Assembly (NCBI GenBank): GCA_024364735.1
Contig: JAGFNQ010000948.1
Coordinates: 425,326 to 489,325, forward strand
Length of the DNA stretch: 64,000 nucleotides
Direction: 5' to 3'
Source of the DNA: Boesenbergia rotunda
Lineage: Eukaryota; Streptophyta; Magnoliopsida; Zingiberales; Zingiberaceae
In this document: piece after piece, positions 12,373-22,095 of the stretch
How positions within the stretch are numbered: position 1 is the first letter of the stretch
How the letters are laid out: every line of letters starts with the position of its first letter
Made by a program: the position numbers and the translations under genes
Notes under the pieces: generated by a model
What the model was told of the DNA's origin: nothing
Databases searched by the model: none
The model's input: the letters and a program-made list of their open reading frames with translations, nothing else

Positions 12373-12545
12373 CAGTCGACTGGCCCAGAGGCAGTCGACT
12401 GCCAAAACCCACAGAAAGTTCACAGCTTCGGATCAGTCGACTGACCTTGGGGCAGTCGACTGGTATACCCCAAAACTAGCCATTGGCTAGCTGTTGGCCG
12501 ACATTTAATGTCGGGCCAGTCGACTGCCCTCGGGGCAGTCGACTG
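12373..12545. repeat. Three doublets of the palindrome CAGTCGACTG, 19 bp apart
   Basis: Six exact copies of cagtcgactg start at 12373, 12392, 12434, 12453, 12517 and 12536. They form three pairs, and within each pair the start-to-start distance is exactly 19 bp. The 9-bp gaps differ (gcccagagg, accttgggg, ccctcgggg). The last copy ends 40 bp before the TATA box at 12586. Spacing of nearly two helix turns suggests a site bound by a dimer or a pair of proteins, which is inference. Confidence 0.95.
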
Positions 12546-12585
12546 GTGCGGGGCTGGACAGACTTACGAATCTGTCCTTTTCACC

Positions 12586-12638
12586 TATAAAAGGAGCTCC
12601 TCGTTACACGTGTATATACGGTTCCGTACAGTAACGAG
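12586..12638 (+). promoter_or_regulatory. TATA box and leader hairpin of copia LTR D
   Basis: tataaaag at 12586-12593 is a clear TATA box. Right after it, ctcgttac (12600-12607) and gtaacgag (12631-12638) are exact inverted repeats that could form a stem at or just upstream of the expected transcript start, with a further tacgg/ccgta stem inside. Confidence 0.65.
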
Positions 12639-12871
12639 GTGCTGCCAAATTGTAGAGTGACTTTTGCTTCCTCCATCATATTTTTGCATCTATAAAGAGG
12701 AAGATTCTGCTGTAAAGGTTTCTCCATCTCTAGGAGACTTTTCGATAGTGAAAAGTGATGCTCGCGGCGTGGATCCTTGGACTAGTCACCCATCTGGGTG
12801 GATACCAAGTAAAAGATTTCTTGTTAGCATTGTTATTCTTTTTACATATTATTTTCGCTGCGCTAACAACT

Positions 12872-14551
12872 TTGTAGATTAGCACTTAACATACTCATTT
12901 AGGTTCATATTTGGTGCATATCATGAAATTATGTGCTTAATGTTACATGTTTCATCATGTTTTTGGAATAAGAATTATTTTGATCCATCAAGTTAAATTT
13001 CCTACAAATTATTGTAAAAATTCCTCATTGTCTTGAATTGATTTTGTAGGGAAATTAATTTGGACCAAGTTGGCTCATGATCAAAGACTTGGGCTTGGGA
13101 TTTAATTATGGAAAAAGCTCAAAATCAAGCAATGGCCTAACTTACTCAAGTTGATACCTATTCAAGGCCCAAATGTGGTGCAAGCCTCATCAAGGACTCG
13201 AACCCAAGTCTAATCATCCTTACCAATCCCTAATTTCCACTAAACCCAATTTGAACCCACTCCAAATTGAACCGGTTCAGCCCTAAGTATAAAACCCGGA
13301 TTTTGGCACGGTGAACAGTGGCTTCGCCCCTGTTCATCGTGCCATCTCCTCTTTCGTTTTTCCTTCTCGGCAAGCCCCACTTCGAGTTCTTCTTCTTACA
13401 AGCTACAAGATCAGTGAGAGAGATTCAAGAGATTACTTGGACGATTCTTTGGCAGCTGGAATCTCGGCCTCGAGGGTTTCGAGGGCGAGTTTGCGAGGAT
13501 CATCATCTGCTGCGATTTCACTACCGATCTGCATATTGTGGCCACAATATCAAGTCGGATCAAGGTTTTCTTTCATCTTCACGCTTCAGAGAGCTTCACC
13601 AAAGGCTCACCATTGCATCTCGATCATCCTCGCCTCAAATCGCAACAGATCGGATAGCTTCCAGCCCTTGCCTCATCAACTCTGTTTTAACTCTGATTTT
13701 CTGATCGCGAGAGGGTTTCTCAATTGAAGATCTTCAGATTTGTTCAGAGCCAAGTCCATACGATCTTCAGGAGATTTCTGGCTGATTTCTGGAGCATTTG
13801 CAGCTCTTGGGTGACGCCAAGTAGTGTAGCATGTGATGTTTAGTTGAATTCGAGTGATGTTAGGATAAGTTCAATTTCAATTCTGCAAACGTATTTCAAT
13901 TGCTCTTATTTCTGAATTTTGAATTGCTGCACTTTATTGGTTTCAACGTAGTTAATTCACTTTAGTTTTAGTTTTCAACATTTAAATTTCTGCTCTATGA
14001 TCTCTAGATCTAGTTCAAGTCATAATCGATTAATTGGCTAGCAAGTGAATTTGTTAGTTAGTCAATAGAATTTAGTTGTAATTCAGCTTAACAATCCATT
14101 GCTCTGTTACTTCTCAATTCTGCGGGTTCAATCTGATTTCTGCCAAGAGTTGTTATGACTGAAATTGCATTGTTTCCATCTAATGTTTAGTTGATAATTT
14201 TCGGAATGCAGTTCATGAGTTAAGACTTCTTTTGAAATTTGTGTTAGTTAATTTCGTTTATTAGTTCATTGCAATTAGAACTTATTCATGTGTTAGTTTC
14301 AAATCAATTCCTAGGCAGTTCATTAGCATTGCGCTTTAAATTTTCAGCTTTGTTTTAAACTCAAAAACAATCCGAAATTTATATCGAAAATCCAAAAACA
14401 TCTCCCTAACCTAATTTCAAGCAAATCCACTATTAGATCTTTGGAAAATACGACTCGAGACCCCTATTCTGCATTCTATTTTGTGCATCATGGGTTTTCT
14501 ATATTTGATTTAATTTGAGGCCTATTTGTGACACCTAGTTTGGGCCGTCCA
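12872..14551 (+). repeat. 5' LTR of the Athila-type element
   Basis: It is homologous to 26292-28079 from tagattagcacttaac to the end ggccgtcca. The start is damaged: ttgtagatt here, tgatagatt in the 3' LTR. It differs from the 3' LTR by several large indels. It has a stretch with ggccacaatatcaagtcgg near 13540 that the other lacks, and it lacks about 60 bp near 26620-26680. TATA box tataaaac at 13288-13295. The open frames at 13311-13727 lie in the transcript leader and recur, shifted and shortened, in the 3' LTR. Confidence 0.85.
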
Positions 14552-14555
14552 AATT

Positions 14556-14572
14556 TGGCGCCGTTGCCGGGG
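14556..14572 (+). other. Primer binding site (tRNA-Asp type) of the Athila element
   Basis: tggcgccgttgccgggg, five bases after the LTR end, is the tRNA-Asp complement typical of Athila and Tat gypsy elements. Confidence 0.9.
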
Positions 14573-14690
14573 AAAGCTAGTAGTGTTTGCTTGTTTTTAG
14601 CTTGCGCACAATTTTCCATTTCCTTGTTCATATTTTACTTTATTTGCTTTTGTGGATATATTTGTTTCTTCTTCTTCTTTGTTTGGGTTT

Positions 14691-16661
14691 ATGACCAGGA
14701 GCACAGGTGGAGATTTAGTGGACTTCGATCCAGAGATAGATAGAACTTTGAGAACTCTGAGGAACCAAGGGAAAGTATCAGAAGTGGCTGAGAGCAGTTC
14801 ATCACACTTGGGCAGTCCCATGGCACAGCCTAGCAAAACTATGAAGAAGCTTGCAGCTCCAGATGATGGTTATCAGTATTCTTGTATTGCTTATCCAGAG
14901 TTGGCAGGGGATTTCGAGCTCAGATCAGGATTGATTAATCTTCTGCCTAAGTTTCAGGGGTTATCTGGAGAAGACCCAAACAGACATTTGCATGAGTTCC
15001 ACATTGTATGCTCTACTATGAAGCCACAGGGGATTTCTGAAGAAGACATTAAGTTAAGAGCATTTCCTTTTTTCTTGACTGGGGCTGCTAAGGATTGGTT
15101 GTATTATTTGCCCACTGGATATGTTGCTAGTTGGATTGAAATGAAGAAAGCATTTTTAGAGAAGTTTTTTCCAGCATCAAGGACTGCCATTATCAGAAAA
15201 AGTATTTGTGGCATTCAACAAGTGGTTGGAGAGTCCCTTTATGATTATTGGGAGAGGTTCAAGAAGTTATGCTCTAGCTGTCCTCAACACCAAATTAGTG
15301 AGCAACTTCTTGTGCAATATTTTTATGAAGGTTTATTACCTATGGATAGGAGCATGATTGATGCGGCGGCAGGAGGAGCCTTAGTAAACAAAACTCCGGA
15401 GCAAGCTAGAGAACTCATTTCTAACATGGCGGAGAATTCTCAACAATTCGGGAGTAGAGCACTCACTACAAGAGGGGTTAATGAAGCTCAAGTGATGTCT
15501 AATGAAAATAAAGAACTTAGGAGCTCATTGTTGGAGTTGACATCTTTAGTGAAACAAATGGCAGTGAACAATGTGAACCAAGCCTCAAATTTTCCAACAA
15601 CTTCATTTCCAAATCAAGTTACAAGGGTATGTAGCATTTGTTCAAGCCAAGAACATAATTCGGACCTTTGTCCAAATCTCCAACAAGATGAATCGGTTGC
15701 GGCCTTGGCTAGAGCTCCATTCCAACAAAGAAATGACCCCTACTCATCTACCTACAATCCGGGTTGGAGCTACAATCCGGGTTGGAGGGACCATCCGAAT
15801 TTGAAGTATGGTAACTCTTTTTACCAACAACCGCCTTCCAATCATCAATTTCAGCAAAATCAGCCCTCATTTCAGAGTTCACAGCAGCAATACCATGGTT
15901 TTCAGCCACAAAATCATAATTTCCAGCAACCACAGCCGCTTTCACAGAATTTCCAGCAAGGATTTCAGCAAAATCAGCATACACAGCAATCACAACAGCC
16001 ATATCAAAATTTTCAGCAACCTTCTCAGAACTTCCAGCAAAGTTTTCAGCCATTCCAAAATCAATCATAGAATTTTCAGCCATTCCAGAATCAATCACAG
16101 AATTTCCAGCAAGGTTTTCAAAACTTTCAGAGTCACAATCAGCAAAATCAGCCTCAAATGCAGAATTTTCAGCAAAGTTATCAAAATTTTCAGCAGCCCT
16201 CCTCCACCTTTTCAGCCCCACATAAGTCATATGCAAGCTATGGGAGTTCTAGTGGTTCTAATTCGCAGCAACAACAAAAGATGGAGGAGCTAATGCAACA
16301 CATGCTACAACAACAACAATTCAACTTGCTTCAACAACAAAACCAACAAAGGACGGATACAACTTTGCAAAACATTGAGAGAACAATTGGACAACTAGCA
16401 AGTGGGATGAGCCAAATGCAAGCTCAAGGGTCAAGCCAATTACCCTCACAAACAACTCCAAATCCTAAAGGAAATGTGAGCGCAATAACTCTTAGAAGTG
16501 GGAAGGAAGTTTTAACTCAAGATCCAAAATATTCAGACTTGGAACCGAAAATTCCAGCAGCCTCAATTCCAGCTGAATTCAGCCCTTTTCACAATTTCCA
16601 GCAGCCTACAGTGGCCCAAGTTCCAGCCGAATTCCCACCCAAGTTGATCCCATCATTGTGA
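14691..16661 (+). pseudogene. gag: Athila gag, one premature stop
   Basis: The likely start is the ATG at 14691 (MTRSTGGDLVDFD), because upstream codons are leader-like. The capsid region contains the typical Athila retrotransposon-gag signatures DIKLRAFPFFLTGAAKDWLYY and ISEQLLVQYFYEGLLPMDRS. A zinc knuckle follows at about residues 313-327 with spacing C-X2-C-X4-H-X4-C, then a long Gln/Phe/Asn-rich tail. An in-frame TAG at 16068-16070 lies inside that tail; the frame resumes to 16661. The gag frame overlaps the pol frame by four bases (16658-16661), so pol would need a frameshift or separate translation. In an intact element gag forms the virus-like particle. Confidence 0.88.
15837..16200 (+). 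repeat. Gln/Phe-rich minisatellite inside gag (Asn-Phe-Gln-Gln units)
   Basis: Short imperfect units such as cagaatttccagcaa repeat through this stretch and encode NFQQ/FQQ tracts. The unit length varies, as expected for slippage in coding DNA. The premature TAG at 16068-16070 arose in one of these units, where neighbouring units have a Gln or Tyr codon. The tail is probably disordered. Confidence 0.8.
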
Positions 16662-19600
16662 ATGAAGAAGTAGAAGGAACCCACAATTCAGAGGAAATTC
16701 CAGCCAACAATTCAGCTTCTTTACAAGCTAAAAATTCAGCCTCACAAGTCTCCAAACATCAAGAACAAGAGTCAAGAACTCCTTTGCCTTTTCCCCAACG
16801 TAAAGTTCAAGCAAGGAAGGAAGTGGAGGAAGAGAAGGCCAAGGAATTTCAAGATCTTGTGAATCTTTTTAGCAAAGTGCAGGTGAATGTGTCATTGCTT
16901 ACCATGATCAAGCAAATTCCAAAATATGCTAAGTTTCTCAAAGACTTGTGCATTCACAAGAAGAGGTTGAAGGGGAATGAGTTGGTTAACATGGGCAAAA
17001 ATGTTTCAGCACTATTTCGGCAAATTCCTCAGAAATGCGAAGACCCAGGAGTTTTTACTGTACCTTGTGAGATTGGAAGCAATTTATTTCAGGATGCCAT
17101 GTTAGATTTGGGTGCTTCCATCAATGTGATGCCTAGGTTAGTTTTTCAGATGTTGGGCATAGGCCCTTTACAGCCTACAGGAGTAGTGATTCAGCTAGCT
17201 GACAGAAGCCAGACTCACCCAGCCGGAATGATTGAGGACGTGCTTGTTAAGGTGAAAGAGTTGATCTTCCCCGCTGATTTTTACATATTGGACATGGAGG
17301 GAGATTTCCTTGCACATAGATCTCCACTCATCCTTAGGAGACCATTTTTGAAGACCGCCAGAACAAAGATTGATGTACATGCAGGGACACTTTCCATGGA
17401 GATAGGAGATACAGTAGTCCAGTTCAGTCTTCTTGACGCTATGAAGCACCCGAGGGAGGATCACTCTGTTTTGCGTATTGATGTTGCTGAGGAGCTGGTT
17501 GGTGTAGATGCCCTTGCTGATAGCATTTTCTCTGATGTTCTTGAGTGTGACTTGAGCTCTATAGATGCAGGAGATGTTATGTCTGCAGGAGGAGCTGAGT
17601 TTGGATCCGTTTCTGGACCTCTTACAGTTGAGGGAGATTTCAGGAGTGTAGGGGATTGCACTGAGCCCCAGGGATCACTCTTGATGGTTGATGTGTCAGG
17701 AGAGTCAGAGGGTAGGTATGTGAGTGTAGGGGATTGCACTGAGCCCCAGGGATTACCCATATCTACTGAGCAGTCAGAGCCTGAGTTGAAGCCTTTGCTA
17801 GCACACTTGAAGTATGCTTATTTGGGAGAAGATCAGCAGCTACCTGTCATCATTGCCCAGAATTTAGAGCCAAAGCAAGAGGAAAAATTATTACAAGTTC
17901 TGAGGCAGCACAGAAAAGCTATAGGGTGGACACTTGCTGATATTTCTGGGATTAGTCCTGCTATCTGCATGCATCGGATACACTTAGAAGAAAATATGAA
18001 GCCCGTGAGACAACCACAAAGAAGACTCAACCCTTTGATTCTTGATGTAGTAAAGAAAGAGGTGACTAGACTTTTACAGGCAGGCATCATTTACCCTATT
18101 TTGATAGCAGATGGGTGAGTCCTATTCATGTGGTTCCCAAGAAATCAAGAGTTACAGTGGTGGCAAATGAAGACAATGAGTTGGTGCCCACAAGAGTGAA
18201 GAATGCATGGAGGGTTTGTGTGGATTATAGGAAGCTGAACCAAGCCACGAGGAAGGATCACTATCCCCTTTATTGATCAGATGTTGGAGAGATTGGCGGG
18301 GAAGTCACACTATTGCTTTTTGGATGGATACACAGGTTATTTTCAGATTTGCATAGATCCGGAAGATCAAGAGAAGACTACCTTCACTTGTCCTTTCGGC
18401 ACATTTGCTTACAGACGGATGTCATTCAGACTTTGCAACGCTCCAGGGACCTTCCAGCGGTGTATGGTAAGCATTTTTGGTTAGAACACTGCATGGAAGT
18501 ATTCATGGACGATTTTTCTATTTTTGGTACATCCTTTGATTCATGCTTAGATAATTTATCTAGGGTTTTGCATAGATGCATCGAGACTGATCTGATTCTT
18601 AATTTTGAAAAGTGTCATTTTATGGTTGAGCATGGCATTGTTTTGGGTCACATAGTCTCTAGGAGAGGTATAGAGGTAGATCCTGCAAAAATAAGTGTTA
18701 TATCTTCTTTATCTTACCCCGTATGCGTACGGGATGTTCGATCTTTTCTTGGACATGCAGGTTTCTACAGGAGATTTATTAGAGACTTCAGTAGAGTTGC
18801 TCTTCCATTGTCTCGATTGTTGCAGAAAGATGTGTATTTTTATTTTGATGCAAAATGCAAGGAGGCTTTTCAGAGGTTGAAGGAAGCTCTTATCACTGCA
18901 CCTATCATCAGATCACCAGACTGGAGCTTACCTTTTGAGTTAATGTGTGATGCCTCGAACCATGCAGTAGGAGCTGTACTTGCACAGAGAGTAGATGGGG
19001 CACCATATGTTATTTCTTATGCCTCAAAGACCTTGGATTCAGCCCAAGTCAATTACACCACCACAGAAAAGGAGCTTCTTTCCATAGTTTTTGCTTTAGA
19101 TAGATTCAGATCATATTTATCGTGTTCTCATGTTGTTGTGTTTTCTGATCATGCAGCACTGAAGTACCTCCTGAAGAAGCCAGATGCGAAGCCTAGACTT
19201 ATTAGATGGATGCTACTACTACAGGAGTTTGACTTGGAGATACGGGACAGGAGTGGCAAGGAAAATTTGGTAGCAGACCACTTGAGCAGATTGGAGGGAG
19301 ATGGAGATCCCACGGCCATAGATGATGATTTCAGAGACGAGCAGCTTTTTCAGCTGCATGGTGAGTCACCTTGGTATGCAGACTTAGTGAATTTTCTTGT
19401 AGCTTATGTTTTTCCTACACACTTTTCGAAAGCTCAAAAGGATAAGTTTAAAAGTGATGCAAAATATTATGTGTGGGATGATCCTTACTTGTGGAAATTT
19501 TGTAGTGATCAAATCATTAGGAGATGTGTACCAAATCATGAGTTTCATTCTGTACTCACTTTTTGTCATTCTTCAGCATGTGGTGGGCATTTTTGGACCA

Positions 19601-20066
19601 CAAAGAACTGCTAGAAAAATTTTAGAATGTGGATTGTACTGGCCCACCCTGTTTAGAGATTCATATAGGTTTTGTAAATGTTGTGATAGATGTCAAAGAA
19701 CAGGAAACATAAGTGCTAGAAATGAAATGCCTCAACAAACTATTTTATTTTGTGAGATATTTGATGTGTGGGGTATAGATTTTATGGGACCATTTCCTGC
19801 TTCTTTTGGATTCTTGTATATTCTTTTAGCTGTTGATTATGTTTCAAAATGGGTGGAGGCCATTCCCACCAGGACTGATGATTCATCTGTTGTTGTTAGT
19901 TTTGTCAGGTCACACATTTTTTGCAGGTTTGGAATTCCAAGAGCAATCATAAGTGACCAAGGATCCCATTTTTGCAATAAGCACATGAAGGCTCTTCTTA
20001 ATAAGTACGGGGTTGTACATAAGGTTTCTACTGCTTATCACCCCAAACAAATGGACAAAAGCCGAA
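16658..20066 (+). pseudogene. pol: Athila pol: protease, RT, RNase H and integrase up to the N
   Basis: 16658-18118 is open and holds the aspartic protease, with active-site motif DLGAS near 17105 as usual in Athila, and the start of RT. A one-base loss near 18099, a loss of about four bases near 18272 and a small rearrangement near 18470 break RT. The RT catalytic motif is FMDDF near 18502. RNase H follows, with Asp in ELMCDASNHAVGAVL, Glu in EKELLS and Asp in FSDHAALKYL. Integrase starts with a His-His-Cys-Cys zinc domain near 19540-19700, with core Asp residues in WGIDFMGPFP and ISDQGSHF. An extra T near 19590 shifts the integrase frame. The reading frame ends at the N at 20067. Confidence 0.88.
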
Positions 20067-21492
20067 NCATTGTTTTGGGTCACATAGTCTCTAGGAGAGT
20101 ATAGAGGTAGATCCTGCAAAAATAAGTGCTATATCTTCTTTATCTCACCCGTATGCGTACGGGATGTTCGATTCTTTTCTTGGACATGCAGGTTTCTACA
20201 GGAGATTTATTAGAGACTTCAGTAGAGTTGCTCTCCATTGTCTCGATTGTTGCAGAAGGATGTGGATTTTTATTTTGATGCAAAATGCAAGGAGGCTTTT
20301 CAGAGGTTGAAGGAAGCTCTTATTACTGCACCTATCATCAGATCACCAGACTGGAGCTTACCTTTTGAGTTGATGTGTGATGCCTCGAACCATGCAGTAG
20401 GAGCTGTACTTGCACAGAGAGTAGATGGGGCACCATATGTTATTTCTTATGCCTCAAAGACCTTGGATTCAGCCCAAGCCAACTACACCACCACAGAAAA
20501 GGAGCTTCTTTCCATTGTTTTTGCTTTAGATAGATTCAGATCATATTTATTGTGTTCTCATGTTGTTGTGTTTTCTGATCATGCAGCACTGAAGTACCTC
20601 CTGAAGAAGCCAGATGCGAAGCCAAGACTTATTAGATGGATGCTACTACTACAGGAGTTTGACTTGGAGATACGTGACAGGAGTGGCAAGGAAAATTTAG
20701 TAGCAGACCACTTGAGCAGATTGGAGGGAGATGGAGATCCCACGGCCATAGATGATGATTTCAGAGATGAGCAGCTTTTACATTTGCATGGTGAGTCACC
20801 TTGGTATGCAGACTTAGTGAATTTTCTTGTAGCTCATGTTTTTCCTACACACCTTTCGAAAGCTCAAAAGGATAAGTTTAAAAGTGATGCAAAATATTAT
20901 GTGTGGGATGATCCTTACTTGTGGAAATTTTGTAGTGATCAAATCATTAGGAGATGTGTACCAGATCATGAGTTTCATTCTGTACTCACCTTTTGCCATT
21001 CTTCAGCATGTGGTGGGCATTTTGGACCACAAAGAACTGCTAAAAAAATTTTAGAATGTGGATTGTACTGGCCCACCCTGTTTAGAGATTCATATAGGTT
21101 TTGTAAATGTTGTGATAGATGTCAAAGAACAGGAAACATAAGTGCTAGAAATGAAATGCCTCAACAAACTATTTTATTTTGTGAGATATTTGATGTGTGG
21201 GGTATAGATTTTATGGGACCATTTCCTGCTTCTTTTGGATTCTTGTATATTCTTTTAGCTGTTGATTATGTTTCAAAATGGGTGGAGGCATTCCCACCAG
21301 GACTGATGATTCATCTGTTGTTGTTAGTTTTGTCAGGTCACACATTTTTTGCAGGTTTGGAATTCCAAGAGCAATCATAAGTGACCAAGGATCCCATTTT
21401 TGCAATAAGCACATGAAGGCTCTTCTTAATAAGTACGGGGTTGTACATAAGGTTTCTACTGCTTATCACCCCCAACAAATGGACAAGCCGAG
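18636..21492 (+). repeat. 1.43-kb near-identical direct duplication around a single N
   Basis: 18636-20066 and 20068-about 21492 are copies of the same pol segment, from the end of RT (IVLGHIVSRR) to the integrase core (AYHP). The only base between them is the N at 20067. Many differences are one-base indels in homopolymers: gagaggtatag/gagagtatag, catttttgg/cattttgg, gaggccatt/gaggcatt and gacaaaagcc/gacaagcc. There are also some substitutions (cagcttttt/cagctttta). Confidence 0.93.
20067..20067. other. Ambiguous base N at a probable assembly join
   Basis: This is the only N in the window, and it sits exactly where the first copy of the pol duplication ends and the second begins. This is the mark of two contig ends placed side by side without merging their overlap. 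Confidence 0.9.
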
Positions 21493-22095
21493 GTGTCGAA
21501 TAGAGAAGTCAAATCAATTTTGGAAAAGACCGTGGGACCTAATAGGAAGGATTGGAGCAAAAGGCTTGAAGATGCACTATGGGCATATCGCACCGCTTAC
21601 AAGACACCCATTGGAATGTCACCTTATAGACTTGTGTATGGGAAATCATGCCACTTACCTGTGGAGGTTGAGCATAAGGCGTATTGGGCGGTAAAAGCTT
21701 GCAATTTTGATGCTACTAAGGTGGGAGAAGAAAGGAAGTTGCAACTTCAAGAACTTGAAGAAGTCCGGTTGGAAGCATTTGAGAATTCAAGGATCTACAA
21801 GGAGAAGACTAAGAACTTTCATGACAAGCACATTGTGAACAAAGAATTTCAAATTGGTGACAAAGTGCTATTATACAAGTCAAGACTCAAATTGATCAAA
21901 GGGAAGTTAAGGTCAAGATGGGAGGGTCCATTTTTTGTGACTAATGTTTTTCCCTATGGAGTGGTAGAGATTCAAGTGGAGGCCACGAGTCAAGTGTACA
22001 AAGTAAATGGCCACCGGCTCAAGAAATTCCATGAAGAGGTCAAGGAGCTAGAGGTGGATGGAGTGGACTCTATGGATGCCACATACCCAACTTAA
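20068..22095 (+). pseudogene. pol: Athila pol, second copy: RT end, RNase H and full integrase
   Basis: This copy starts inside RT and runs on past the end of the duplication to the true pol end. RNase H and the integrase zinc domain are open from 20238 to 21380; a lost C near 21290 and a lost A near 21486 shift the frame. The last part (21493-22095) is open and carries the third integrase catalytic residue (the Glu in NREVKSILEKTV), the conserved ALWAYRTAYKTPIGMSPYRL block and a C-terminal domain with KVLLYKSRLKLIKGKLRSRW. There is no chromodomain, as expected for Athila. Stop TAA at 22093-22095. Confidence 0.9.

Larger units (their letters stand above)
11959..12871 (+). mobile_element. Ty1/copia element D: 3' tail and truncated 3' LTR
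   Basis: Forty bases of element interior end in a short polypurine run (gagggg, 11991-11996). An LTR then starts tgttgatgcaatcggccct at 12000. That start resembles the Sirevirus A/B LTR start (tgttgatgcagtctggccct), so D is probably a related copia family. The LTR has a palindrome cluster, a TATA box and, near 12850, the word ttttcgctgcgctaa found in similar places in other copia LTRs here. It is cut off at 12871 by the Athila 5' LTR, so its 3' end is missing. The left side is cut by Tekay-1, which inserted into the tail of D. The open frame at 12079-12444 inside it has no recognisable domain. Confidence 0.7.

Noticed and set aside
12079..12444. 121-residue open frame in copia LTR D, with two long minus-strand frames over it
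   Set aside because: GC-rich repetitive LTR sequence keeps several frames open at once; no domain, and the palindromes run through it.
13311..13727. 138-residue open frame in the Athila 5' LTR, with a relative at 26780-27118
   Set aside because: The two frames are similar only because the LTRs are copies; indels change their lengths and ends, and the position is the transcript leader.
20068..21492. True tandem duplication as a pol evolutionary event
   Set aside because: Considered, but the N exactly at the joint and the homopolymer indels make an assembly artefact more likely. Recorded as such, with the test needed.
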